Assembly (NCBI GenBank): GCA_949316235.1 | Contig: OX438754.1 | Coordinates: forward strand, 4,449,501-4,513,500 | Length of the DNA stretch: 64,000 nucleotides | Direction of reading: 5' to 3' | Source: Oegoconia quadripuncta | Taxonomy: Eukaryota > Arthropoda > Insecta > Lepidoptera > Autostichidae | Shown: positions 55,467-64,000 of the stretch, piece after piece | Numbering within the stretch: position 1 is the stretch's first letter | Layout of the letters: the number at the start of each line of letters is the position of its first letter | Position numbers and translations under genes: made by a program | Notes under the pieces: generated by a model | What the model saw: only the letters and a program-made list of their open reading frames with translations | Databases searched by the model: none | Told to the model about the DNA's origin: nothing

Positions 55467-55780
55467 AATGCTGTTGCATTGGGTTTACGATTCGGAGGTC
55501 GCGGGTTCGATCCCCAGCGGGGTACATGTTTAAGTACTCGGTTTGGTTGGTGGTAGGGCATTTTAAATGTCCGCCTGGCTAGCTACCACCATCTTATCTA
55601 AATCTGCCGCCAAGCAGCATTGTTAATAGCATTGTCGTGTTCCGGTTGTCAGAGATAAGATAGCCAGTCCCCCAAATGTGTTTGGGTTTCCGGGTCAGTA
55701 CGCTTCCACCTTCGACCTCATCTTCACTTAACATCAGGTGTGATTGAGGTCAAGTACCAACCCGTTATGCATAAAAAAAA
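55467..55780 (+). mobile_element. tRNA-derived SINE-B
   Basis: The head GATTCGGAGGTCGCGGGTTC with B-box GGTTCGATCCC, then the same body as 36517-36820 and 40650-40872, ending in an A run. Confidence 0.78.
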
Positions 55781-55822
55781 ACATCGCGTGATGCAAGCAT
55801 TAATTCTTGGAATAATGCTTTG

Positions 55823-55951
55823 GGCCCGTAATTCAGAATGTTGCTCAAGCATAGATATGCGCTTGGGGATAGAAAGAGATGCCGCTATACAAGTTACATA
55901 AAGCTGTCCCACTGTCCTCAAGCGGAGATCTCTGATTGAGTAACATTCTAT
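55823..55951. repeat. small repeat, copy 2 of 2
   Basis: Close relative of 19751-19873. Its ends, TTCAGAATGTTGCTCAA and TTGAGTAACATTCT, form an imperfect inverted repeat. Confidence 0.65.
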
Positions 55952-56340
55952 GTATACTAATTACAAAAAAGCACTGATTTTTTTTCAGTAATAATTTTAA
56001 ATACACAAGAATTGATTGGAATTTGAAATAATGTATAGTGGATCGGTGCGCTGATTTGGCTTGTATGGACCCTTCGCCACTGCTGGCCTCTCGCCTCGCT
56101 TACTCACTTGCAAAGAGCCAGTGTGAGTCGATCTCGCTGTGTTCAGATTTCCGATAGTGTACCGCGGGCAGTGTAAACTGGTAGTATGACGGTCGTCGTG
56201 CCGCCGACTGTACATTAGTATAATCACACATTAGTGTAAAAGACACATGTATCTGTCTTTTAAAATTTTAGAAATAAAAGAAGAACAACCTACAGTAGTT
56301 TAGTTTCTAAAACACAGTTATTTATCAGTAGGGTGTTTAT
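55952..56340. other. spacer, moderately CpG-rich, nothing recognised
   Basis: A minus-strand ORF at 55997-56227 has no recognisable domain. No gene supported. Confidence 0.4.
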
Positions 56341-56666
56341 GAGGCTTCTGGGACACTATGTGCGTCTCTTTCTAACGCATGTGTGGGTGATTGGTTAGAA
56401 AGAGAGGTGAATATGATAAGGAAGTGATAGATCTCTGTGCGCCTATAGTGAGTATGGTGTGAGGGGTCAGTGGTGGTTGGTTTCTGGTCGTAGTGTTGGT
56501 GGTGAGGCTTCTGGGACACTATGTGCGTCTCTTTCTGACGCACGTGTGGGTGATTGGTTAGAGCGAGAGATGAATATGATAAGGAAGTGTTGGATCTGTA
56601 TGCGCCTGTGGTGAGTATGGTGTGAGGGGTCTGTGATGGTTGGTTTCTGGTTGTGGTTTGCGGTGG
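56341..56666. repeat. two tandem 163-bp repeats, G/T-rich
   Basis: GAGGCTTCTGGGACACTATG starts at 56341 and again at 56504. The units share GTGGGTGATTGGTTAGA and GTGAGTATGGTGTGAGGGGT with scattered differences. A G/T-rich tail continues to about 56760. The minus-strand ORFs here are repeat artefacts. Confidence 0.75.
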
Positions 56667-57610
56667 GTCGAGGCCTGGTTGTGCTGGTTCTGGTCGATGT
56701 TTGTGTGTGCGGCGGGGCCTATGTTCGGCTGGTTCTGGTCGTTGTGGTTGGCCTTCAACTGTGTGTAGATAATGTGAATGGATTGGGAAAGTTGATGATA
56801 AGAAATTTATAAAAATACTGTGTTAAATGATATGAAATGTATGTAAAAGGGAGTCTCTTTGTTATTAAATTGCATTCACTGACCTCATGCATCCTGATGA
56901 TTCTCGCTTTTGATATACAGTAATCTGTTTTTGATAGTGAACATCCTGTGTGTACATATGCAATTACAATTTATCGTTTTGAAAATAGCTTTTTTTGCGA
57001 TAGTTATAAATAAAGTAGGTGATATATAAGTATTGTGATGATAATAGATGATGATGATATTGTCTATTAATCCCACCTTACATGCTGGAAATGATTAATG
57101 TTTTAAAAATGCTGAAGTATGTTGTGAGTTTCATACTTATTCTAGGATAGGAAACGATATTATTTGTGGATGTGTTGTGTTAACTAGTAACCTATTTTGA
57201 TAATGCATTGTTGCATTTAGGTCAAGGATTGATTATTCTAGTATAAATTGGATATTTATTAATGCAATTATCATTTTATTCATAGTGTGTGGTTCTATCC
57301 GCTTGACTGAGAAGATGTATTTATCTAACTTAATTCCTTATTTAAATCTTATGAATGAATACGGTATTAAAAGAAGTGTAACTATTCCACCTTTGGAAGC
57401 TTACATTACATACTTATGAATACTAATTCCTCAAACGTTTAGAAGCGCACACTATGAATAAATAAGGATGTGGTAGAATAATGATAAGACATTGACGACT
57501 GTGAGAAAATATAGTAAGTACCAAATTATTATTTCCTGTGTTTTAACCACAATTGTAATTTTTTAAATTTTTATTGATAAATTGTGGTTTAATGTTTAAT
57601 ATATAAATGC
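56667..57610. other. spacer before the Polinton-like block
   Basis: AT-rich, no recognised gene. The left boundary of the element downstream may lie here but no terminal repeat was identified. Confidence 0.4.
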
Positions 57611-57640
57611 ATGTTTCTATGCTATTGCTATTCATTATTG

Positions 57641-57796
57641 TTAAGCTTTGATCAATTTAAAAGTAAAGCGCCTCTGTTTATAATAGATTGTTCTCATCAA
57701 GTGGAAAACTTGAAGTCAGGCGGCCCGGTGGATGTTAGAATAGAATTGGAGAGTGACAGAGTACTTCCAGACCAAACGTCGGCCTACTGTGAGTAG
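57641..57796 (+). pseudogene. fragment of a Polinton-type element protein
   Basis: The open segment F-D-Q-F-K-S-K-A-P-L-F-I-I-D-C-S, then G-G-P-V-D-V-R-I-E-L-E and S-A-Y-C-E-stop, recalls the C-terminal region of an uncharacterised protein found with Polinton/adintovirus-like genes in insects. This is from memory and unverified. No plausible full-length upstream part exists: the 57611 start precedes only a hydrophobic run. The stop follows the conserved T-x-A-Y-C position early, so it appears truncated at both ends. It lies 18 bp upstream of the next ORF. Confidence 0.4.
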
Positions 57797-57814
57797 TATT
57801 GTGAAGAAAATATC

Positions 57815-58315
57815 ATGAATGCAAATGATATTTTCGTTGATCTTCAAGGTTTTAAGGATGTGAACAATGATTTTATTGTTAAAGAACTGAGTGTGGCAAA
57901 CGCATATTATACTCAGGTTTTTCTAATAAAACCCCCTTATGCCTATTCCAATTTATCAAATGATGAAAAGAAACATGTATCGTGGATTGAACGAAACAGG
58001 GGTATATATTGGAGTGAAGGACACGTGGATTATAAAGAGTTTAAAGGAATTGCTGAACAAATTTTGGAGAACAAAAATATATTTGTTAAAGGACTCGAAA
58101 AAGTTAAGTGGATAAAGGAATTATGTAATAAATGTAATGTTATAGATATTGTAGAAAAAGGTTGTCCTAGTTTTTTTATCTTGTATGAAAAATATTGTAA
58201 AGGCAAATCTATTAATTGCAGTTTTCATAAAAAAGAATGTGCTTTAAAAAATGTAATTTGTACTAGAAAGTGGTTTTATGAAAATAATATGTATTGTTTC
58301 AATTTACATAATTAA
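57815..58315 (+). CDS. Polinton-associated hypothetical protein (possible nuclease-like)
   Basis: A 166-residue protein. The N-terminus N-D-I-F-V-D-L-Q-G-F ... F-I-V-K-E-L resembles a family I recall from insect large DNA transposons and related integrated viruses, with an acidic residue in the first strand like RNase H-fold exonucleases. Also seen are K-P-P-Y-x-Y, W-I-E-R-N-R-G-I-Y-W, and near the C-terminus I-F-V-K-G-L-E-K-V-K-W followed by a C-x2-C and a later Cys/His cluster (C-S-F-H-K-K-E-C). The assignment to a nuclease is only a fold-level guess. The last 80 or so codons and the 3' UTR are repeated four more times downstream. Codon use is very AT-rich. Confidence 0.6.
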   Translation: MNANDIFVDLQGFKDVNNDFIVKELSVANAYYTQVFLIKPPYAYSNLSNDEKKHVSWIERNRGIYWSEGHVDYKEFKGIAEQILENKNIFVKGLEKVKWIKELCNKCNVIDIVEKGCPSFFILYEKYCKGKSINCSFHKKECALKNVICTRKWFYENNMYCFNLHN

Positions 58316-59510
58316 TTTGTAATAGTTATATTCAATAAATAACAATATTAAATTAGAAACTTCTGAGAACAAAAATATATTTGTTAAAGGACTCGAAAAA
58401 AGTTAAGTGGATAAAGGAATTATGTAATAAATGTAATGTTATAGATATTGGAGAAAAAGGTTGTCCTAATTTTTTTATCTTGTATGAAAAATATTGTAAA
58501 GGCAAATCTATTAATTGCAGTTTTCATAAAAAAGAATGTGCTTTAAAAAAATGTAATTTGTACTAGAAAGTGGTTTTATGAAAATAACATGTATTGTTTC
58601 AATTTACATAATTAATTTGTAATAGTTATATTCAATAAATAACAATATTAAATTAGAAACTTCTGAGAACAAAAATATATTTGTTAAAGGACTCGAAAAA
58701 GTTAAGTGGATAAAGGAATTATGTAATAAATGTAATGTTATAGATATTGGAGAAAAAGGTTGTCCTAATTTTTTTATCTTGTATGAAAAATATTGTAAAG
58801 GCAAATCTATTAATTGCAGTTTTCATAAAAAAAGAATGTGCTTTAAAAAATGTAATTGTACTAGAAAGTGGTTTTATGAAAATAACATGTATTGTTTCAA
58901 TTTACATAATTAATTTGTAATAGTTATATTCAATAAATAACAATATTAAATTAGAAACTTCTGAGAACAAAAATATATTTGTTAAAGGACTCGAAAAAGT
59001 TAAGTGGATAAAGGAATTATGTAATAAATGTAATGTTATAGATATTGGAGAAAAAGGTTGTCCTAATTTTTTATCTTGTATGAAAAATATTGTAAAGGCA
59101 AATCTATTAATTGCAGTTGTCATAAAAAAGAATGTGCTTTAAAAAATGTAATTGTACTAGAAAGTGGTTTTATGAAAATAATATGTATTGTTTCAATTTA
59201 CATAATTAATTTGTAATAGTTATATTCAATAAATAACAATATTAAATTAGAAACTTCTGAGAACAAAAATATATTTGTTAAAGGACTCGAAAAAAGTTAA
59301 GTGGATAAAGGAATTATGTAATAAATGTAATGTTATAGATATTGGAGAAAAAGGTTGTCCTAATTTTTTTATCTTGTATGAAAAATATTGTAAAGGCAAA
59401 TCTATTAATTGCAGTTGTCATAAAAAAGAATGTGCTTTAAAAAATGTAATTGTACTAGAAAGTGGTTTTATGAAAATAATATGTATTGTTTCAATTTACA
59501 TAAAAAAGTT
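58067..59510 (+). repeat. five tandem copies of a roughly 298-bp gene end
   Basis: The unit starting GAGAACAAAAATATATTTGT occurs at 58067 (inside the ORF), 58365, 58665, 58963 and 59259, with periods of 298, 300, 298 and 296 bp. Each contains the coding 3' end and the AT-rich 3' UTR of the 57815-58315 gene. Copies differ mainly by one-base indels in A or T runs, which break the frame; none has an intact 5' end. The last copy ends near 59505. Confidence 0.9.
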
Positions 59511-59643
59511 AATAGTTAATAGTTAGTTGATAGTTATTGTATCAAAACCATGTATCCAAATCGTTCTATTATAAAATTTTATATGGATAGTGAATAATAT
59601 GAATTGATTTTCATAATGTATAATAATATAATTCAATATTTTA

Positions 59644-59795
59644 TAATAATAATAATAATAAATATCCTTAGACATACACACAGCACCATCTAGTTCCACA
59701 GTAAGCAACTATAGGCTTGTGTTGTGGATACCAGATGGTTGATATATTACATAAATACTTTTTTTTTTGGTAAATAAATACTTATTATAAATGAA
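59644..59795 (-). mobile_element. tRNA-derived SINE-A, headless
   Basis: Family body (ACACACAGCACCATCTAGTT, CAGTAAGCAACTATAGGCTT) without the tRNA head. It is inserted between the tandem gene ends and the integrase gene of the Polinton-like block. Confidence 0.7.
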
Positions 59796-59986
59796 ATATA
59801 ATAATGCTTACATAAAAATATGATTTTAAATATATAATAACCCTTTATTTCTTTGTTGTTTCCATCTTTACCCCTATATCCTACAAAGGAAATAAAAAAA
59901 GGTATGATGTTAGTTAGATTTAATAAGATCTAAAAAAACATCCATTAATATTACATTTCAAAAGATATATATTAAAAACTGAACAC

Positions 59987-60904
59987 TTATAGAATATCGC
60001 TGTCATTTATCCAACTCTTTTCCTCCAAACCCAACCACTTTACATATTTTTTTTTCCCTTTACGTTTAAGTACCCTTTCGACGAGGTAAAGATCAGGATA
60101 TTTCACTCCTTGCAGTTCCTGTTCATAGAAACATCCTAGTATAGGTTCCTGTTTCACATCTTGAAGTAGATAGGTGACGGGATTTGTATTTTGCACTCTA
60201 GTAATTCTAAAAATTTCTGTGCTCCAGTTACCTGTGTAGCCCTTAGAAAACATAGATTTGAATTTACTGATTCTCACATACTCTCCCACTTTATACTTTG
60301 CATGTGGCTTGATTTTAATGTGATTATAGACCTTGTTGAGAATATCCAAAGAGTTGAATTTATTTACACTTATCGGTGGTACACCTATAGTTGAATGTTT
60401 TTTATTATTATAACGTTCAACAATTTCTGTAATCTGTTTAGTCCAATTGTACGAACCGTTTAAGCTAAAGATTTGCCACAACCAATGTTTTACAGTTCTG
60501 ATTGCTCTTTCTGCTATGGACGCTTTCATAACACTGTAGGTGGAGTAGTGATTGATTCCAAAACGTTTCATAAGTGTTTGAAACTTGCTATTAAAAAACT
60601 CAGTACCGTCATCAGATTGAATATTTTTAGGAATCCTCTTTGGAATTTCACTTAAAATTGTTTCCATAGCTCTGGTGGTATTATCAGCATTTTTACTCTT
60701 CAGCGGTTGTAACCAAACAAACTTTGAAAATGTGTCTATGCAAAGTAGGATATATTTATAACCACTATTTTCTCTTGAATATTTCTGCATATCGATGAGA
60801 TCAATTTGCCAGGTGTCATCGAGTCCTCTTTGTATAAAACGTCTACGTGTAAAGTTCTTTCTAACATATTTATGTAATTCTTTAACAACTTGTGCTTTAC
60901 TCAT
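59987..60904 (-). CDS. Polinton-type integrase with chromodomain
   Basis: A 305-residue retroviral-type (rve) integrase that would join the element's ends into host DNA. Catalytic residues: D35 in W-Q-I-D-L-I-D, D98 in Q-S-D-D-G-T-E-F and E132 in S-I-A-E-R-A-I-R-T, with 33 residues between the last two. The S-V-M-K-A-S-I-A-E-R block is typical of Polinton/Maverick integrases. The C-terminal part has an SH3-like section (K-Y-K-V-G-E-Y-V-R-I) and a chromodomain-like end (V-K-W-L-G-L-E-E-K-S-W). The ORF is intact. Its start overlaps the end of the neighbouring minus-strand ORF by 8 bases, suggesting one transcription unit. Confidence 0.9.
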   Translation of the reverse strand: MSKAQVVKELHKYVRKNFTRRRFIQRGLDDTWQIDLIDMQKYSRENSGYKYILLCIDTFSKFVWLQPLKSKNADNTTRAMETILSEIPKRIPKNIQSDDGTEFFNSKFQTLMKRFGINHYSTYSVMKASIAERAIRTVKHWLWQIFSLNGSYNWTKQITEIVERYNNKKHSTIGVPPISVNKFNSLDILNKVYNHIKIKPHAKYKVGEYVRISKFKSMFSKGYTGNWSTEIFRITRVQNTNPVTYLLQDVKQEPILGCFYEQELQGVKYPDLYLVERVLKRKGKKKYVKWLGLEEKSWINDSDIL

Positions 60905-61310
60905 TGTTTGGGTTGTTTTTCTTTACTGTTGTTGTAGAGCTCTGTTGAATCGCTTGCGGGGAAACACGGTTAATTTTAGCAGTTGATGATGATGATGATG
61001 ATGATGATGTGTGCGGATCTAACGTTTCCCCACTAGTAGAGGGCTTCAATGGTGAAGTGAACCTTTTATTTAACATTTCTACACATTTTTGTAAACTGTC
61101 AATAGCTTTACTAACATTATCACCATGTGTGATAAGTTTTCTCATCACTTCATCCAGTTGCTCCTTAACCACAACATCATTTTTATTTACACCTCTATCC
61201 ACCCTTATTAATCGTTTATTTTCACAATCAATATCACCCTTATTGAACCTAGCACTATAAATGATATCGTTTTCACTATGAAGATGATGTCCAAACTTGT
61301 TGAGAGGCAT
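60897..61310 (-). CDS. small Polinton-block protein, unknown
   Basis: A 137-residue protein starting M-P-L-N-K-F-G-H-H. The middle (about 50-85) is a predicted coiled coil or helical region (V-K-E-Q-L-D-E-V-M-R-K-L, I-D-S-L-Q-K-C-V-E-M-L). The C-terminal third is low-complexity, with a Ser run from a GAT-type trinucleotide repeat at about 60985-61010. No catalytic motif. It overlaps the start of the integrase and probably shares its mRNA. The N-terminus resembles small proteins beside Polinton integrases in insects, in my recollection. Function unknown. Confidence 0.65.
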   Translation of the reverse strand: MPLNKFGHHLHSENDIIYSARFNKGDIDCENKRLIRVDRGVNKNDVVVKEQLDEVMRKLITHGDNVSKAIDSLQKCVEMLNKRFTSPLKPSTSGETLDPHTSSSSSSSSTAKINRVSPQAIQQSSTTTVKKNNPNNE

Positions 61311-61610
61311 TATTGTTGTGTGTGTATTCGAGTCTAGATACAGCTTTTATAATAATAAAAAAAGTAACAGGTGAATAGACAACAGGTTATCAGTTCTTTC
61401 ACTTCCACTGTTAACTAATCAGTTCAAAACAGCTACAGATATTAACAATAGGTAGCTGATGAATAGGTAATAAACTGATCAGTTCAAACAGCTATAGTAC
61501 CATCAACAACAACAGATAGCTGGTGAACAGCTAACTAATCAGTTTAAAACGGTTATTAGATATAGGCATAAGATGTAGAAATAATAAAACGTATATGATA
61601 TATATATAAT
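61311..61610. other. spacer within the Polinton-like block, short repeats
   Basis: Three imperfect repeats of CTAATCAGTTCAAAACAGCT / CTGATCAGTTCAAACAGCTA / CTAATCAGTTTAAAACGG occur about 50-70 bp apart upstream of the 61310 minus-strand start. They could be promoter elements or simple duplication; the sequence cannot decide. Confidence 0.55.
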
Positions 61611-62696
61611 TTATTTTCTCAATATAATACCCGCCTCAAGTAGTTCCTCTATGATAGCATTGATTTCATTAACATGACCTGTGTTACCAGCGTTCTGAGA
61701 CGCAATCAGTAGACGTAATCGATCCACCAACTCATTCGGATCATCCCAATATATGTAATCAGTGTTTGGAGAGTAGGATTTTTGTATTGGTGTAGAGTCA
61801 TATATCTGGTGGTTGTTGTTGCTGTTTAAAAAATCAACACTACTACCTACACTCCCACCACTTTTGGATGGTACTGATACTGAAACTGAATTTAGATAAC
61901 GCCTGATGTAAGTATTATATTTAATACCTTTATCACCCTGCACTTGACCTTCGGGGGAGAATCCTCGCCGATAGGCATTAGTCATGGTTAAAATTTTTAA
62001 ATATTTATCAATGTCACTTCTTTGAACATTATCCTTTTTTGGTAATTTTTTAAAAATCAGCTCTAACAATCCAGGTGTTTTAGGAAACTTTTCTCCTTTT
62101 ACTATAATCTCATCATTGTTAATTTTAAGGGGACTGTCGCCCACATATATTTTATTACGTTTCATGTAAGCACCAAACGGTATTTTTTCCTGTTTGAAGA
62201 GGTTTGATAAATATTGTATGTGAATTGTTTCATCCAAGTCATTACTATCATCGCCAGTATCTTCATCATCATTCTCATTTTCTTCACTATCATCATTGTT
62301 ATCATTATCATCATCATCGTCATCAAATATTTCTTTTTTAATATCCTGACGATGATGGTAGGGTGTAGATGTTTCTTTTTTAGATGCGATGCCTGTTTTT
62401 TGAGGTGTTTGAAACTTTAAACTTTTTATTTGAGGTTTTCGCTCCTCCTCCTCCTCATTCTTCTTCTCCAACTTTATTTTCTCTGATATTAGAGTTTTTA
62501 ATGGTTTTGTAATAGGTTTGAATGTCTCCTCCAGGCTTGATGTAAGTAATTGCTTATTTGTTTGAAACGCTTTCACTTTCTTCTTAACAACATCAATAGA
62601 TTGTATAAGTTTACGCTTTAGATCTTTATCACCAAATAAGTTAAACTGTTTCTGCTCTGAAAGAGCCTCCAACGTTGGTGGTGGTGACGCCGACAT
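61611..62696 (-). CDS. Polinton-block acidic protein, unknown
   Basis: A 361-residue protein. The N-terminal third is Lys-rich and helical. About residues 125-155 form a Asp/Glu/Asn-rich acidic run. The C-terminus has Y-W-D-D-P-N-E-L-V-D-R-L-R-L-L, A-S-Q-N-A-G-N-T-G-H and I-I-E-E-L-L-E-A-G-I-I, a conserved ending I associate with uncharacterised proteins of Polinton/adintovirus-like elements in arthropods and cnidarians. No enzyme motif. It lies 31 bp downstream of the ATPase on the same strand, so the two are probably co-transcribed. A structural or virion-associated role is a guess from context. Confidence 0.7.
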   Translation of the reverse strand: MSASPPPTLEALSEQKQFNLFGDKDLKRKLIQSIDVVKKKVKAFQTNKQLLTSSLEETFKPITKPLKTLISEKIKLEKKNEEEEERKPQIKSLKFQTPQKTGIASKKETSTPYHHRQDIKKEIFDDDDDDNDNNDDSEENENDDEDTGDDSNDLDETIHIQYLSNLFKQEKIPFGAYMKRNKIYVGDSPLKINNDEIIVKGEKFPKTPGLLELIFKKLPKKDNVQRSDIDKYLKILTMTNAYRRGFSPEGQVQGDKGIKYNTYIRRYLNSVSVSVPSKSGGSVGSSVDFLNSNNNHQIYDSTPIQKSYSPNTDYIYWDDPNELVDRLRLLIASQNAGNTGHVNEINAIIEELLEAGIILRK

Positions 62697-62727
62697 TTTT
62701 GAAATGAGTTTGTTTATTTAAGTCTAA

Positions 62728-63429
62728 TCAATTTATAGCGATGAATATGTCAAAACCTTTACGATATCGTCCTTTATCAATTTCTCTGTCCTTATCAATC
62801 ATAAGAAAAGAGTACTTATCCTCCCAACATTTACGACAGATATCTTGAAATTGTTCCCAAGTCATATCAGTGTTCACATGATCATCGTAAGCATGTCGTA
62901 GGTTCAAATCATCCTGTTTGAATAATAATATAACATTTGCGTTATCCCTAACTAGTTGTTTCGGTATTCTACTATAGGTTTGGCATAAGTAAAAACAATC
63001 TAACCCCTTATGACGTCCCATAGCGAAGTATTGACGTATAGCATCCTGATCCTCTAAGGCAACATCATCAAATATGATAACACTGTTGTCGTCAGCCTCA
63101 TCCGGTGCTATCACTTGACTCTTATCATCATATGTGTAAAATGTTAGGTCATTCACACTCTTAAGTATCATGTTTAAAAGTATATACTTGGGTTGTAGTA
63201 GAGATTTGGAGTACAGGTAAACATTACAAAACTTGATTCCATTCGGATCGAGAAGTAGCGTCAGTAGAACATTGGTCTTGCCACAGTTCGAAGGACCACA
63301 GATGAGACATCTGATACTATCTGGAAACAACACTCCATTTTTGGAGCCTACAACAGTACTCGTATTTGATGTACAACATTTGCTCCAATCTTCCACTTTT
63401 AAAGACCGCTTTTGCCGCTTAAGTTTCAT
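62728..63429 (-). CDS. FtsK/A32-like packaging ATPase
   Basis: A 233-residue P-loop ATPase of the type used to pump DNA into capsids by Polintons, adintoviruses and large DNA viruses. Walker A is G45-P-S-N-C-G-K-T52 and Walker B V117-I-I-F-D-D122. Downstream, C-F-Y-L-C-Q-T-Y-S-R and the L-V-R-D-N-A-N segment fit the sensor region of the family. Length and ORF are intact. The start ATG at 63427-63429 faces a divergent + strand ORF 82 bp away, so the gap likely holds a two-way promoter. Confidence 0.85.
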   Translation of the reverse strand: MKLKRQKRSLKVEDWSKCCTSNTSTVVGSKNGVLFPDSIRCLICGPSNCGKTNVLLTLLLDPNGIKFCNVYLYSKSLLQPKYILLNMILKSVNDLTFYTYDDKSQVIAPDEADDNSVIIFDDVALEDQDAIRQYFAMGRHKGLDCFYLCQTYSRIPKQLVRDNANVILLFKQDDLNLRHAYDDHVNTDMTWEQFQDICRKCWEDKYSFLMIDKDREIDKGRYRKGFDIFIAIN

Positions 63430-63511
63430 TCTTTACTGAGCATCAGAGTCAAACAGTCACCTGATTTATATTCATTGTGTGTTCATATATAAGAATTATT
63501 AATACATTAAA
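63430..63511. promoter_or_regulatory. probable divergent promoter gap
   Basis: Only 82 bp separate the start codons of the minus-strand ATPase and the plus-strand ORF. It contains a TATATAAG at about 63484, suitably placed for the + strand gene. Inference from layout. Confidence 0.4.
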
Positions 63512-63814
63512 ATGTCCCTTCGATCGTTGACAGCAAAAGATTTAGAAAATGTATCGAAAGAATATCTATTGAATTGTACTCCTTCTCTCATATGCGAGCT
63601 GGAGGATATACTACCTGAACGTTTACGAAATGATTCCGATGTTCGGAGGTACTTTATTTGTAGAGAACACCCCACCACCGAATCTAATTCGAATCCAGAC
63701 ATAACTCAATATGATCTACCATTCTTCAAGAAGATGAATTGTCCATATTGCTACCACGCCACCACCACCATCAACACCGTATCCAAACGAGCGAATAAAG
63801 AAAATATCATCTAA
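63512..63814 (+). CDS. Polinton-block small Cys protein, unknown
   Basis: A 100-residue protein starting M-S-L-R-S-L-T-A-K-D-L. It has a helical, acidic N-terminal half (L-I-C-E-L-E-D-I-L-P) and one C-x2-C (N-C-P-Y-C-Y-H) near residues 77-81. The tail is Thr/Lys-rich. I do not recognise a family. It is first in the rightward gene set and 74 bp upstream of the next start, so probably co-expressed with it. Confidence 0.6.
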   Translation: MSLRSLTAKDLENVSKEYLLNCTPSLICELEDILPERLRNDSDVRRYFICREHPTTESNSNPDITQYDLPFFKKMNCPYCYHATTTINTVSKRANKENII

Positions 63815-63888
63815 ATGGAAGTAGATTAATTGTTATGGTGGTATAAAATACTTAAACTAAAACGATTTGCTCCATATTATTACTTAAC

Positions 63889-64000
63889 ATGATTACATTC
63901 ACTCCTCCGCTTAGTAAGAGGTATACAACGAAGAAGAGTGGTGGTGGTTTAATTAATAGCCTTGTGAATAATCTACCATTTGAACTTCACCTACCCGGTG
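63889..64000 (+). CDS. Polinton/adintovirus phospholipase-like protein, 5' end only
   Basis: Thirty-seven codons up to the window edge. After a basic N-terminus and a Gly run (G18-G20) it reads L-P-F-E-L-H-L-P-G. This leader is typical of the parvovirus VP1-like phospholipase A2 proteins encoded by adintoviruses and some Polintons, thought to act during entry. The calcium-binding and catalytic parts would lie beyond the window, so whether the gene is intact cannot be seen. Confidence 0.6.
   Translation, partial: MITFTPPLSKRYTTKKSGGGLINSLVNNLPFELHLPG

Noticed and set aside
56337..56758. Minus-strand ORFs rich in His, Asn and Pro
   Set aside because: They are artefacts of the G/T-rich 163-bp tandem repeat on the opposite strand.
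58381..59526. Short ORFs in the tandem units as separate genes
   Set aside because: They are frame-broken copies of the 3' end of the 57815-58315 gene and lack its N-terminus.
1..64000. CRISPR arrays, bacterial operons, rRNA genes
   Set aside because: No regular repeat-spacer pattern, Shine-Dalgarno layout or rRNA sequence was seen. Splice sites and transposon types point to an insect nuclear genome.

Overview
This 64 kb, AT-rich window is almost certainly from an insect nuclear genome, and most likely from a moth or butterfly. The evidence is many tRNA-derived SINEs, LINE 3' tails of types I associate with Lepidoptera, mariner-family elements, and single-exon protein cassettes spread thinly through AT-rich non-coding DNA. 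The order is inferred; no species-level marker was identified.

From 1 to 53.2 kb the main content is an array of alternative 3'-terminal exons, all on the + strand. I count 23 cassettes. Nineteen encode a FLYWCH-type zinc finger (hydrophobic/aromatic core, W/Y-x-C, a second Cys 4-8 residues on, then H-x-H about 18 residues later). Each cassette has a splice acceptor (...AG) directly upstream and its own stop codon. Every intact, fully contained cassette is 2 mod 3 in length, so all can be joined in frame to one shared donor ending after the first base of a codon. This is the architecture of mod(mdg4), the BTB-protein locus known for alternative and trans-spliced FLYWCH 3' exons in Diptera and Lepidoptera. 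The shared BTB exons are not in the window, so the locus name is an inference.

Four cassettes share the splice phase but do not encode an ordinary FLYWCH finger. Two adjacent ones (27763-28025, 28665-28903) encode a cysteine-rich cross-brace resembling the C-terminal domain of piggyBac transposases. One (43481-44013) resembles the N-terminal zinc cluster of Mutator-like (Phantom-type) elements. One (42473-42627) encodes a short, very basic helix. The array also shows birth and death: a relic (11364-11520), a cassette cut off at its last zinc ligand (14046-14236), a one-base frameshift in a tandem duplicate (49461-49704), and one finger split by an intron (34972-35147 plus 35907-35984).

The spaces between cassettes hold transposon debris: a structurally intact mariner (20999-22312), a Tc1/mariner-type element with 675-bp inverted arms (22848-24489), a pogo/Tigger-like pseudogene (- strand, 29220-29940), LINE fragments, two tRNA-derived SINE families, and many MITEs and foldback repeats.

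From about 57.6 kb to the window end lies a separate block typical of Polinton/adintovirus-like DNA elements: a retroviral-type integrase with chromodomain, a packaging-type ATPase, accessory ORFs, the start of a protein resembling the phospholipase-like capsid-associated ORF, and an ORF whose 3' end has been tandemly copied four more times. The element's termini were not found, and its last gene runs off the window.
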